Origin: Eurosta solidaginis
Lineage: Eukaryota > Arthropoda > Insecta > Diptera > Tephritidae
Direction of reading: 5' to 3'
Length of the DNA: 64,000 nt
Assembly (NCBI RefSeq): GCF_040869045.1
Contig: NW_027137022.1
Coordinates: 124,001-188,000, forward strand
A program made the position numbers and the translations under genes. Each line of letters starts with the position of its first letter. The stretch's first letter is position 1. This document shows positions 9,911 through 21,900 of the stretch, piece after piece. Below the pieces are notes generated by a model that was given only the letters and a program-made list of their open reading frames with translations, did not search any database and had not been told where the DNA came from.

Positions 9911-10789
9911 TTTTCGCTACGTGTCTAGGGTCTTGAGACCAAAACGTGGACCCGGGTATCCCTAGAATGTGTTTATACAATATGGATATCACATGAAAGC
10001 TGTTGATGAGTGCTATAGTACAGGATAATTTTCATACCAGTGGGTGACTAGGGTCTCGAGATATAGGCCAAAACGTGGACCCGGATACCCCTAGAATGTG
10101 CTTGTACAATATGGATGTCAAATGAAAACTGTTGATGAGTGCTATAGTATAGGATAATTTTCATGCAACTGGGAGGCTAAGGTCTCGAGATATAGCCCAA
10201 AACGTGGACCCGGGTATCCCTAGAATGTGTTTATACAATATGGATATCAAATGAAAGCTGTTGAGGGGTGCTATAGTATAGGATAATTTTCATACAACTG
10301 GGAGGCTAGAGTCTCGAGATATAGCCCAAAACGTGTACCCGGGTACCCCTAGAATGTGTTTATACAATATGGATATCAAATGAAAGCTGTTGATGAGTGC
10401 TATTGTGCAGGATAAGTTTCATACAACTGGGAGGCTAGGGTCTCGAGATATAGCCCAAAACGTAGACCCGGATAGAATGTGTAATTGAAGCTGTTGATGT
10501 ATGCTTTAGTACAGAGTAAGTTTTACACAGCTGGGTGACTACGGTCTCGAGATATAGGCCAAAACATGGACCCGGATATACCTAGAATGTGTTATATATT
10601 ATGGGTATCAAATTGAAGCTGTTGATGTGTGCTATAATACAGAGTAAGTTTTACACCGCTGACAGACTAGGGTCTCGAGATATAGGCCAAAACATGGACC
10701 CGGATACCCCTAGAATGTGTGTGTATTATGGATATCAAATGAAAGCTGTTGCTGAGAGCTCTAAAGTACATTGTGATATTCGATTTAGT
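9911..10789 (-). repeat. Diverged 129-130-bp satellite, subfamily B (copy B)
   Basis: Same family as 2,691-3,790 but about 230 bp shorter, because the repeated pair of short units of copy A is present once. Units carry GTCTCGAGATATAGG, ACGTGGACCC and ATATCAAATGAAAGCTGTTG. Confidence 0.85.
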
Positions 10790-11833
10790 CGCATCAACCT
10801 GGCAAAACTGATAAATATGCATGCGAAGCCGAAATAAAGGCTAGAATTAATAATACCCACATACATATTTACATACGTCCTATTAGATTTGCCTGAAATT
10901 TCGTATATAAATTTGCCTATATTAGTATTTACGATGCTTTTTTCCGGGAAGTATACCAGAGACGGACTGGGACTGGGATTAGGACTAGGACTGGGACTGA
11001 GACTGAGACTCGGAGTGGGACTGGGACTGAGACTCGGAATAAGAGATGAAGAAGAAGGAGAAAAACTGGAGAGAAGAGAAAAGATAAAGAGAGAAGGAGA
11101 CTGAGAAAGAGATATAATGAGACGAAGATGGAGATGGAGCGAAAAAGACGAAGGGAGGAGTGAATAAAAAGATTAGGGGTAGGGCAGATTTAGACGGAAA
11201 AAGCTTATTAAAATATATGCAGATAGGCCAAATTTAGGGCAGAACAACGTCTGCCGGGTATGCTAGTAATATGTATAATTTTTTGATATTATAGTCTAAT
11301 TTGGTCCTTAAACTATTGATTAAAATAAAAAAGCATGCCAGTAGCGACAACGAAAAAAAAACATTTTTAATCACAGTTGTTCTACGATTTTCCGCAGTGC
11401 TTCGGTTTGGAATAAAGACATTCTTTCGCGAAACGAAATCGACACACACACGCACGTTAATATTTTGTGCTAACGAGCAGGAAATTTCGCACAGTACACT
11501 TTATTATGCCGTTAATAGTTTTTATTAAGTTTTTTTATATGGCTTCGGTTGAGCCCCCAAATGTAAAAAACAGTAAGTTTATTGATATCATATTTCATGA
11601 GCAAATTAGTATTCAATACAAAAATTCACGGTATGGATATAATTGGAGTTTAAATAGTTAAATCAACTTAAATAAAATAGGTAGGTTTATTGCCAACGAT
11701 CAACTTTACAACTTTCAACCGATCAACGTTCCGTTGAGTCACGACTTGACGACTGACTTCCTCTCTTCTGATGTTACTCCGTTTTACCTCATCTAATGGG
11801 AGCATTGGAGAGTTGCCACACTTCCCTTTTACA
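10790..11833. repeat. Spacer with GGACTG microsatellite (copy B)
   Basis: Duplicate of 3,791-4,842. The GGACTG-type array is at about 10,963-11,039 and has the same sequence as in copy A, which also argues for a recent duplication because such arrays mutate fast. No gene is supported. Confidence 0.6.
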
Positions 11834-13229
11834 AATATATAACACAAAAAATTAAAATATTAAAAAAAATACTTATAACTAAAATAAAATTCAAATACTA
11901 AGTTTGTGTGGATGTATATATGTGAATGGAAATTCAGGAATGTATGTGTATATTAAACAAAGTTTTTATGCTTTAACTGCCTCATCAAGAAAATTAATAA
12001 AATTTATGCAAAACCAAAGATCAAAAATGAAATGGGGCTGAGTACTAGGTGTTTCCAAAGAAAAATTTCAAGGGTATTCCAATAATATGTACAGAACGCA
12101 AAAAAAACTTAAATGTTTACAAAAACTCCAACGGAAAACCAAGGTAATATACATACGTGTGTATCTTAAAGATAAAAGAAAATCAAAACCCAATAACGGA
12201 AATGAGAATGAGATATTAAGTACTATCTATATACCAAAAAGGAAATTTAAAACTATATCAGACAACTGAAATTCAAGAAATGTGCTTGTACGTTTGGTTA
12301 TCTGTATGTACGTATGACATACATTGTATGTATATCCAAAATTCTGATTGAAGTTCTATGTGTGAAAGGTGTATGGTTTATCTCAAATTCATAAAAGCGA
12401 AAAGGTAATAAAACACAAAAATATATAAAAATTAAGAAATGGAAAATGTTTTCCAAAAACCAAAATCAAAAAAAACTATTACGTTTATATGTACATATAT
12501 CAAAAAAAATTTAAATATTAAAAATACTTAAAACTGACATATAATTCATACACTATGTTTGTGTATGCAAACAAAATACAGGCTGCGAGTGTATGCGAGG
12601 GTAGTACCAGAAAATCTGAGATAAAAAAAAGATGAAAGAAATGTTCGTCCGTATCTAACTACTGTCTAGTCAGTTTTCGTACTGTCCGTGGAATTGTGGC
12701 ACATCACGCTCACGAGCTAGTCCCTTAGAGTGGATGCCACATCTCCTCTCCTAACTATCGTGGCGACGACTGCAAACCTCAATTACCGGCAGAGTTGGAC
12801 TCACGGTAAGGTAGCTTAAATAGCTCGCCACGACCTCCTGCGAACGTCCGTCTTCTAGCTAAGTGTCATACCAGGTACCACTTATTCAAATTGCAGGAAC
12901 CCGAAGAAGGAACCCAGGCATGCACCTCAGCTACTCCTCATCCTTTTGTCATGAAGACACTTGTAGAACAGGCGAGCCCAATCGGCGTTGCCATCATGAC
13001 GGTCCCTGTCCAGTCTGAAGATGGAAATAAGTATTGGAATCGGAAGGATAAGAAGGTTTAAACAAAAAAATCTAAAGAAGGAAACGTAAAAAAAATTAAG
13101 AAATTTAAAAGCAACAAATAAGAAGTGGTCAAAAGAAAAATGGAAATTTGAAATTTACAATTTAAAATAAGAAATAACTAACTAACTGGGAAATGAAAAA
13201 TTGATTGGGCTATTAGCGTTGGGCGCCAT
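11834..13229 (-). mobile_element. Leader of a protein-less LTR retroelement (copy B)
   Basis: Second copy of the block at 4,843-6,240, ending at a minus-strand tRNA-Lys-type primer site (TGGCGCCCAACG, 13,217-13,228). Reading frames here are short and interrupted. The lysine-rich frame near 12,087-12,269 is shared with copy A but has no recognisable domain and is AT-driven. Confidence 0.5.
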
Positions 13230-14177
13230 TGTTACGTGGCTGGCTGTTTGGAGTGGTGAGGAGTGGCGGCAAGCAGGTATGCTTGCATCACAGGCTAGCT
13301 CGACGCCTTGGGCGGGTTATTGCACCACCGTCCTCACCCGAAGCCACATGAACAAAAAGGGTTCATACCTGCATGATTAGTGAAGAAAAAAAATCGGAAA
13401 TATATAAATAGACATGAGAGACAGAATTAAAAATGGCTGGAGACCTGTCCTGTCAGGTGGATTCTCACCCTCTTCAGCGCAGCTTGTGCTGAACCATGTG
13501 CGCGGTGCTGACTCCTATTTCCTTACAGCGCCCCCAATCCTGCCACTAGTCTGTCCGTCTGTCACTCGGTCATTTTTCCCTACCACTCACCTTCACCTTA
13601 CCTTGCCACGCACAAGTGCAGCACCCACACCAAGAATTTGAACTTATTCCTGCCTTATTAAAAAACCTATGTTTTCATCGATACATAATACAATTTTATT
13701 ATCAATTTGATTAGGCTTAGATCTATACCCTAAAGCTACCTATCCTATAGAATGCAAAACCGAGGTTATAGAAGCAATGAGAAAATCGATTAAAATTAAA
13801 TCTCAGAACGTAAACAAAATAATAACCTACGAATTCAATTCAATTCAATCCAATACAATGTTTGGAAAGAAAAGTAAAGAAAGTATAAAAAGAGAAACAA
13901 GAGGTGGGGTTCCTTATTCTAGCAAATAAAATAGTTACGATCCATCCTAATGTCTTATCCTACCAACTCCTATCTTGAAATCTACATATACAAAATTCAA
14001 GCAAAGTACAATAAAAGGGCAAACAAAAAAAATATCAAAAACACTAATCCCTGACCTATTTTAATAAAAGTAAGAAATATAGGCAGAAATAAAGTAAGAT
14101 CAAAAAAACTATAGTTTGGAACAATGAAAAAATAAGTATAATTGTAAATCAAAAGTGCCAAATTCAATTCCTAAATG
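13230..14177 (-). mobile_element. LTR-like segment interrupted by a DNA transposon (copy B)
   Basis: Begins TGTTACGTGGCTGG and is shared with 62,547-63,325, including TATATAAATAGACATGAG near 13,399, GCGGTGCTGACTCCTATTTC near 13,503 and GATTAGGCTTAGATCTATAC near 13,709. If the primer site at 13,217 is real, this is an LTR on the minus strand. Its far end cannot be fixed, because a transposon inserted at 14,178 and the third copy is cut by another LTR at 63,326. The plus-strand frame at 13,414-13,641 is not conserved in the third copy, which has deletions there. Confidence 0.45.
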
Positions 14178-14208
14178 AGCCCTTGATTTTGAAAGTGGTC
14201 TAAGTCAA
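14178..14208 (+). repeat. Left terminal inverted repeat of the transposon
   Basis: 31 bp, perfect reverse complement of 16,665-16,695. It ends in GTGGTCTAAGTCA, a motif that recurs subterminally. Confidence 0.9.
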
Positions 14209-14502
14209 AATTTTTAAAAATCGAGTTTATCAGCTACTTGTTATCTAACCATAATAAAATAACATAATCTGAAGAGATTGGCGGTATGACATGAAAATTA
14301 ACTCGTAAAATTGAATGAATTTTTTGGTTGTTAAAACAAAATATAGAAACTGTTTATTTTGAAAGTGGTCTAAGTCAGTCTGTTAAGAAATTTTGGAAAA
14401 TAAATAGTAATTTTGTAATGCCTTCAGATAACGATTTAGGTATGATCAAGTAATCCTTAAAATGTAAAAATGTTCTATATATAGTTAATTGTAGACATTA
14501 TC

Positions 14503-16366
14503 CTGCGAAGAAGTGTAAGTAATGCTCCCAAGAAATGGAAACGAATAAGAGTAATATCGTCTTCAGATGAATCAACTGATACTTTAAAAGTGAATTCGGA
14601 ACCCCTACAAATGGAAGAAATTAACATGAAATCAAGAAAGAGGAGCCGAAATCAACATAATTATGCACAGAATTTAAGAAAAATTAAGAGAAATAGGGGA
14701 GAGGAATATGAAACAAAAAAGTCTAAGCTTGTGAGTGGCAAACTTTTCGAAAATAAATATTGCCTTTGTTCCAAACAATGTATAAATGCAATTGGATATG
14801 AAGACAGGAAAGCTAATTTTGATGCATTTTGGAAATTAGCAAGTTTTGAAAAACAGAATTTGTTTCTGCATGGTTTGGTTGGAAAACTATTAATAAAGCA
14901 AAGGCGACCCAGAAATAACAAAGGATACATGAGAAAATGTAGTTATAAGTTTCATATAAATTTACGGATGTCAGAAGTTTTCTGTTTGTAGAACTTTTTT
15001 TTTTGGATACTTTTAAAATATCTTACGGAAGATTAAGCCGTGCCTTAAATGCTAAATCCCCTGGAATGGATTTACGTGGCAAAATGACTGGTTCGTCGAG
15101 AAAAACAGATGAAGAAAAAATTAAAGTGGTACGAGAACATATTCTGAGTTTTCCAGCATGTGAGAGCCATTACACGAGATCACATCACACTTCAGGTCGA
15201 AAGTATTTAAGTGCTGACTTAGATATTCGAAAAATGTATGAGCTGTATGTAGAAAAATGTGATGAAAATAATACACCACGTGTGAAGGAGTGGACTTACA
15301 GGAAAATTTTCAATACGGAGTTCAACTTAAATTTTCATACTCCTCGCAAAGACACTTGCCAAAAGTGTGATTCACTAAAACTAAAAATAGAAGCATCCAG
15401 TAACGAAGACGAGAAGTTGCATCTTATGGAAATTCATGATTCCCATCTCAACAGTGCCGAACAGGCTAGAAAAAGTTTGACAGAAGACATACAAAGAGCA
15501 AAAGATAATCCGAGTGAATATTACGGTTTCACATTTGATCTACAGAAAGCACTTTCTTACCCAAAACTTTCTGTCTCGGTAGCTTATTATAAGCGCAACA
15601 TGTATGTATACAATTTAGGGTTTCATAATTTCCACAATGAAAATGCTAAAATGTATGTATGGGATGAAACAATCGCTTCAAGGGGATCACAGGAAGTAGC
15701 GTCTTGCATCTTAAAGCACATTCAGGACATTACCACTCAAAAGCATGTCATAGCTTACAGTGATGCCTGCACAGGACAAAATCGTAACATCAACATAGCT
15801 TTAATTTGGTTAAAAATTGTTCAGTCATCTGATAATAATGTTGAAACTGTTGATCATAAATTTATGGTATCCGGCCATCCTTTTTTGCCCAATGATCGGG
15901 ATTTTGGTTTAATAGAAACTAAAATTAAAAAATCAAATTATTTATACATACCTGAGCATTATTATAGTTTAATAGAAGTATGTAAAAAAAAAACCCTTTT
16001 TTGGTGGTACAAATGGCTCAGAGAAATTTTATTTCGACAAAAAAACTTAAATATTCAACGAATAATAGAAAGAAAAGCACCAATGGAGAAGCTGTGTCTT
16101 GGCTTAAAATTCAATGGATCAGATTTCTAAAAAAAATCTCCATATAAGATGTTTTATAAAACTTCCTTGGATGACAATTAAGAATTCAAAATATTAGACC
16201 TCTCACCTAAAAAGGAAGACCTAGAATATATGCAAATATTGATTTGCCTCCATTATACACAACTATTAGACAATAACAAAAGAAAAAACATAAAGATATG
16301 ATGGATTTACTACCCTATATCCCACCAATTTTTCACAAACACTTCACTTCCCTAAATATGTCATAA
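14503..16366 (+). pseudogene. Broken transposase-like gene, DUF7869-type insect family
   Basis: Four or more frames join into one protein. The first frame (open from 14,485, no ATG at the likely start; CTG at 14,503) is basic, with a Cys-rich stretch (KYCLCSKQC). The main frame (15,003-16,130, 375 aa) has CQKC at 119-122, TFDLQKAL with D179, YSDACTGQNRN with D254, and GHPFLPNDRDFG followed by E305. This resembles a widespread insect/cnidarian family with a DUF7869-like region; a D/D/E RNase H-like catalytic fold is inferred. Frames shift at short T runs near 14,980, at T10 (14,995-15,004), at the A run near 15,990 and at the A run near 16,130. The last part continues to 16,366 with LLPYIPPIFHKHF-type sequence. 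Carried between perfect inverted repeats, it is best read as the element's own transposase. Confidence 0.6.
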
Positions 16367-16664
16367 TAAATAATTTACTTTGTTATAATGAAATGAGTTT
16401 GAATAAAATGTTAATTACTAATTAAAATGTTTCCTTGGTATAAGTCATTTATAAAGTCATTCTGTTAATTTTGACAGTGGTCTAAGTCATTTCCAACCTT
16501 TCAAAAGCACATTTCCAGTTAAAAATGGTAATAAATTTCACAACCATAATAAATTCTTGTTTGTTGGCACTACTTTACTGTCGAAATATCATTTTCCATA
16601 GTGCAAAAATATTTTTCAATCCTTTATAACGCAAAACTCTAATTATCTCGAAACAAGGAAAATA

Positions 16665-16695
16665 TGACTTAGACCACTTTCAAAATCAAGGGCTC
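16665..16695 (-). repeat. Right terminal inverted repeat of the transposon
   Basis: 31 bp, perfect reverse complement of 14,178-14,208, followed by the AAAT direct repeat. Confidence 0.9.
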
Positions 16696-16699
16696 AAAT

Positions 16700-17173
16700 C
16701 CCTTTTCTGAATTTGAATACAGCTTGGGATTGCATGTTGATATTTAACTATACATAATTATAGAAAAAGGAAAAAAAAAATCATAAGAACCTGAAGTCAA
16801 AGGAATATAAAGGGCAAAGTCCAATATGCACTTGCATATTGCATTTGATACTCATCTCTAAATATACATAGGTATACGCACTTACCTTAATACTTACAAT
16901 AAGATTCCCCGAAATTAATTATGCGCTATGAAGAAAAATCTTAGATGATAATGAAATAGAATTTCGATCCATTTACATACTTACAAATATTCAAGTTTTA
17001 AATGTAATATAAAATAAGCATGCTTACTTATCATTTTTGCAATCATACATATTTATACTTACGTTTGATTGTTGAACCATGTTAAAGTGGTAGGTACACC
17101 ACATACGAACTAGTGTATAGGATTTAACAGTATTCTTGCTTAAATCGTAATAATGAGCAATAAGATCATCCAG
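16700..17173. other. AT-rich spacer after the transposon
   Basis: AT-rich sequence with no supported gene, RNA or repeat boundary. It should continue the sequence interrupted at 14,177, but the other copy of that region is cut at 63,325, so this cannot be checked here. Confidence 0.4.
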
Positions 17174-18612
17174 CCTAACTCAACATAGGAGTATGCTCAT
17201 ACATATTAACTCAAATTAGATATACTATTTAAGAGAATACACTTTTAAAAGCGTAAGACATTTCGGTTGACATTTTTTCTTTGATTTTTGTTTCTCTTTG
17301 CGTCTGAGATGAGCGCTTACTCCATCTCCCATTAAGTGCTGTAGTTTGCTTAGTTGGCATATAACTACTGATAACCCTAAAAATAAAATGTGCCTCTTAG
17401 ACATACCTTCGCAACATTTTTATATGTCCCGATTTAGGTAGACCATTATATAACTATGACCGGCATAAATATACTAAAAAACAGTCATAAAAACCTGTCG
17501 TCCCACGTCGAAGGACAGCATGGTTTAGTTTCGCATTTTTTTTTTTCTAAAGCCGTTATACACATATAAATAAACCAAGCACATTGAGCGAAATCGCTAC
17601 TCACCGGAATCAGCAGCAACACAGCAAGGAGACCTCTTCGCTACGTGGGAATGCCAACAACGTGAGTTCGTCTGTTTTGATTCTTATGTATAAACATATA
17701 TTAAGTATTGGTATTAATATGCAAAAACAAACAAAAAAAACTATGTAAATCTAAATGCATGAATTATTATAGATGCCGTGGTTAATTTTTTTTTCTTGGC
17801 ACTTCACGCTCCCTGTCATACTTAGATCTGGCATTACTCCGGTATATGCTTCCCTAACCGCGTAGACCAATAGTATCGTTGCTTGACCACTCTCTGAATA
17901 GGCAGCGATTTAGTTTAGTTCCTTTTCGAGGTCCTAGTCGAGTTCCTTTTGGCTAATCTTACTTGCCAATATATGCACATACTTTTATTTAAAATAGGTC
18001 AACGACCTCAAAGATTCTTTCATTGCGGTAGGTCGGGATACAAAATTATCATATTACACCCTAGGAAAAATGTTCATATATATACTTTTAACCATTAAAT
18101 ATTGTAATGAAATTTAAATTCACTATTCTCTTTAGAAGCCATATATTGGTTAGTTTTACTTTATATAGGCCTTATATATAGGTATAAGCTACTATGAGTT
18201 GAATTTTTAAATAAAATATTGTTATGAATTGCTGGTTTGAAAGTTTTGGTCTGATTTAGAAGGAAGTGTAGGTGGTAGAAAGGGCTTTAAGAACATCAAC
18301 AAAGCCATGGTGGGATGGGTGCTGAGCAGTCGCCAATATCATCACAAGCAGGCGCTGCATCAGGTGTAGGGGCATGAATAACCCCAAGCGGGAGACGGTT
18401 AGTCTGGGATTGGGGCTATTTAGTGTGCAAACTAAGTTTTGTTAGGGTCATAGTCTGAGGAGGAAGAGGCTTGGTCAACCGCTAAGAATTTTACCCACCC
18501 AGGCTGAAACTCCGGGAACAAGCGAGTGCACATGGCTTAGCGGTTGGCAGCATCACAAGACCTTCTCGTTGAACTGATACTTAAGTTTCGCCATTCTCAG
18601 GCAATCAGCTCA
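17174..18612 (+). mobile_element. 1.44-kb LTR-like repeat, copy 1
   Basis: Matches 55,877-57,400 over almost its whole length, from CCTAACTCAAC to GCAATCAGCTCA. Shared parts include AAGACATTTC, ATGTCCCGATTTAGGTAGAC, ATAAATAAACCAAGCACATT and GTGGGAATGCCAA followed by CGTGAGTTCGTCTG. A tRNA-Lys primer site begins ten bases after the end, so it may be a 5' LTR. Against this, the repeat does not begin with TG and the gap to the primer site is wide. Two internal stretches differ between the copies by insertion or replacement (near 17,720 and 17,900). No protein frame. Confidence 0.5.
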
Positions 18613-18621
18613 TAATAGAAA

Positions 18622-18639
18622 TGGCGCCCAACGTGGGGC
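18622..18639 (+). other. tRNA-Lys primer-binding site
   Basis: TGGCGCCCAACGTGGGGC is the full 18-base complement expected for the 3' end of tRNA-Lys1,2, the primer of many retroelements. It follows the 1.44-kb repeat and precedes 270 bp of leader-like sequence. Confidence 0.65.
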
Positions 18640-18913
18640 CCGGTAAAGGATGCGGCTGATTTTAATTAGCCCAAATAATTGCGGCTCCGACAGTATATTC
18701 CTCTTTGGAATTAGTTTTAGTCCGTCTGGGTTTTTTTTCTATAAACTGTTCTAATATTTTTTGTTTGTTTGTTTTGTGAGACCAATCGTAACTATTTGGA
18801 AATTAAATTTTATGCGAAGAGGACAGATTTTTGCCCAGGTAACTAAAGTTGATATAATTTTGGTATTAATGTTAGTATGCAGACGATTAGCTGGAAATCT
18901 GGCTTTTATAGAC
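18640..18913 (+). other. Leader-like sequence after the primer site, truncated
   Basis: No gag frame is visible. The sequence holds a T-rich tract and ends abruptly where the composite minisatellite element begins at 18,914. I see nothing else in it. Confidence 0.4.
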
Positions 18914-21900
18914 TACTAGCCTTTACCCGCGGCCCCGTCCGCATGGAGAAATTTAAATATATGGGCTATTCGCGCTAGCCTGCTTATTATCTGTTTAAAA
19001 TTTTGATTTCCGTCTAATGCATTTTATTTTTGTAATTGAGTAAAAAAAAGAGCTAAATGAGCTGATAACCTGATAGCTACGAAAATGACCCACACGCTAT
19101 CGCGGACGGATTCCGAAAACCATCCAGAAATGCCCCGAAAGGGTCTCCAAAAGTTCCCCGAATAATCCTAAAAAAACCCGAAATGACAGCGACACGATTC
19201 TAGACGTATCCAGAGAACCACACAGAAATGATCCCTGAAGGTGTTCCAAAATGATCCCGAAAAGGTTCCGAAATGACCCTGACGGGCTCCCGGGCGGATC
19301 TCAAAAACCATCCAGAAAATATCCAGGAAGGGTCCCAAAATTATCCCGACATACTCCAGAAAAAGTTCCGAAATGGCTCCGAGGGGATCCACGACGGATC
19401 GCGAAAACCATAAAGAAATGATTCCGGAAGGATCCCAGAATGATCGCGAAATAGTCCGGAAATGACCCAGATGGGATCCCGCACAGATCCAGAAATGATC
19501 CCGGAAGGGTGCAAAAACTATCCCGGAAAAGTAACAAAAAATCCCGAAATGGCTCCTACGGCATCCCGGACGGACCCAGAAATGATCTCGGAAACGTCCC
19601 CAAATGATCCCAAAATAGTACCGAAATGACCCTTATGGATCCGGCAAACCATCAAGAAATTATGCCGAAAGGGTCCAAAATGATCCCGAAATAATACAGA
19701 AAAAGTCACGAAACGACCCCTAGAGGATCCCCAAATGATCCCGTATTAGCCCCGAAAAGGTCCAGAAATAACCCCGACGGGATCCCGGACAAATCCCGAA
19801 AACCATCCAGAAATGATGCCGGAAGCGATCTTAAATGATTCCGAAAAAGTCCCGCAGTGATTCCGACGGGATCCCGAACGGATACCGAAAATCATCCAGA
19901 AGTGATGCCGGAAAGGTCCTCAAATGATAACCTAATAGTCCCGAAATGACCCTTAAGGGGTCATGGACGGATCCCATAAATCATCCAGAAATGATCCCGA
20001 TATAGTCCCAAAGAAGTCCCGAAATTACCCTGACGGGATCTCGAACGCATCCCTAAATGACCCTGACGGGATCCGGGACAGATCCCGAAATCCATCCAGA
20101 AATGATCTTGGGAGGGACCCCAAATGATCCCGAAAAAGTCCCGCAATGATTCCGACGGGATCCTGATCGGATACCGAAAAACATCCAGAAATGGTGCCGA
20201 AAGGGTTCCCAAATGATCCCGTGTTAGTCGCGAAAAAGTCCCGAAATGACCCCGGCGGCATCCCGGACGGATCCCGAAAACCATCCAGAAATTATGCCGG
20301 AAGATCCCCAAATGATCTCGAAAAGGTCCCCAAATGACCCCGACGAGATCCCGGACGGATACCGAAAACCATCCAGAAATGATACCGGTAGGTACCCCAA
20401 ATGATCCCGAAATAGTCCCGAAATGACCCCGTCCGGATCCCGGACGGATACCGAAAACTATCCAGAAATGATATCGAAAGGGTCCCCAAATGATCCCGAA
20501 AATGTCCCCAAATGACCCCGACATACTCCAGAAAAAGTTCCGAAATGGCTTCGAGGGAATCAACGCGAAAACCATACAGAAATGATTCCGGGAGGATCCC
20601 AAAATGATCCCGAAATAGTCCGGAAATGACCCATATGGAATCCCGCACAGATCCAGAAATGATCCCGGAAGAGTCCAAAAACTATCCCGGAAAAGTAACA
20701 AAAAATCCCGAAATGGCTCCTACGGCATCCCGACCGGATCCAGAAATGATCTCGGAAGGGTCCCCAAATAATCCCAAAATGGTCCCGCAATGACCCTGAT
20801 GGATCCGGCAAACCATCAAGAAATTATGCCGGAAGGGTCCCCAAATGATCCCGAAATAAAACAGAAAAAGTCACGAAACGACCCCTAGAGGATCCCCAAA
20901 TGATCCCGTATTATCCCCGAAAAGGTCCCGAAATAACCCCGACGGGATCCCGGAAAAATCCCGAAAACGATTTAGAAATAATGCCGGAAGGGATCCCAAA
21001 TGATTCCGAAAAAGTCCCGCAATGATTCCGACGGGATCCCGAACGGATACCGAAAATCATCCAGTAGTGATGCCGGAAAGGTCCTCAAATGATCACCCAA
21101 AAGTCCCGAAATGACCCTTAAGGGATCCGGGACGGACCTCGTAAACCATCCAGAAATGATCGCGATATAGTCCCGAAGAAGTCCCAAAATGACCCTGACG
21201 GGATCTCGAACGAATCCCTAAATGACCCTGACGGGATTCCGGACAGATCCCGAAATCCATCCAGAAATGATCTTGGGAGGGACCCCAAATGATCCCGGAC
21301 GGATCCCGAAAATTATCTAGAAATGATGCCGGAAAGGTCCCCAAATGATCCCCTAATAGTCCCGAAATTACCCTGATGGGATCCCGGACGGATCCCGAAA
21401 ACCATCCAGAAATGATGCCGAAAGGGTTCCCAAATGATCCCGTATTAGTGGCGAAAAATTCCCGAAATGACCCCGATGGGATCCCGGACGGATCCCGAAA
21501 ACTATCCAGAAATGATGCCGGAAGAGCCCCAAAATGATCCAGAAAAAGTCCCCAAATGACCCCGACGAGATCCCGGACGGATCCCGAAAACCATCCAGAA
21601 ATGTTGCCGGAAGACCCCCCAAATGACCCCGACGAGATCCCGGACGGATCCCAAAAACCATCCAGAAATGATACCGGAAGAGCCCCCAAATGATCCCGAA
21701 AAAGTCCCCAAATGACCCCGACGAGATCCCGGACGGATCCCGAAAACCATCCAGAAATGATGCCGGAAGAGCCCCCAAATGATCCCGAAAAAGTCCCCAA
21801 ATGACCCCGACGAGATCCCGGACGGATCCCGAAAACCATCCAGAAATGATGCCGGAAGAGCCCCCAAATTATCCCGAAAAAGTCCCCAAATGACCCCGAC

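Larger units (their letters stand above)
1..13384 (+). repeat. 6.5-7 kb segmental tandem duplication (two copies)
   Basis: Position 1 aligns with 6,455, and the same order of blocks runs through both copies: 130-bp satellite, 3' hairpin, retroelement fragment, second hairpin, diverged satellite, GGACTG microsatellite, LTR-element leader. Copy A breaks at 6,398/6,399, where the run after TGATTAGTGAAG passes directly into satellite sequence; copy B continues past 13,384. The offset moves from 6,455 to about 6,580, then 7,222, then 6,991 and about 7,000. The shifts reflect different satellite unit numbers, an extra ribozyme element in copy B, and about 230 bp of extra diverged satellite in copy A. 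Apart from these the copies are near-identical with scattered substitutions, so the duplication looks recent. The left edge of copy A lies outside the window. Confidence 0.9.
14178..16695 (+). mobile_element. DNA transposon with perfect 31-bp terminal inverted repeats
   Basis: The left end 14,178-14,208 (GAGCCCTTGATTTTGAAAGT...) and right end 16,665-16,695 are perfect reverse complements over 31 bp. Both ends are flanked by the direct repeat AAAT (14,174-14,177 and 16,696-16,699), which reads as a 4-bp target duplication; if the terminal T/A pair is counted as part of the repeat, the duplication is shorter. The motif GTGGTCTAAGTCA recurs inside at 14,365-14,377 and 16,477-16,489. The single gene inside is broken. 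The element interrupts an LTR-like segment, so it is younger than that segment. Confidence 0.85.

Noticed and set aside
18914..18960. Head motif TACTAGCC...CCCGCGG as a Helitron start
   Set aside because: No CTRR end or terminal hairpin is seen at the other border, so I leave the element unclassified.
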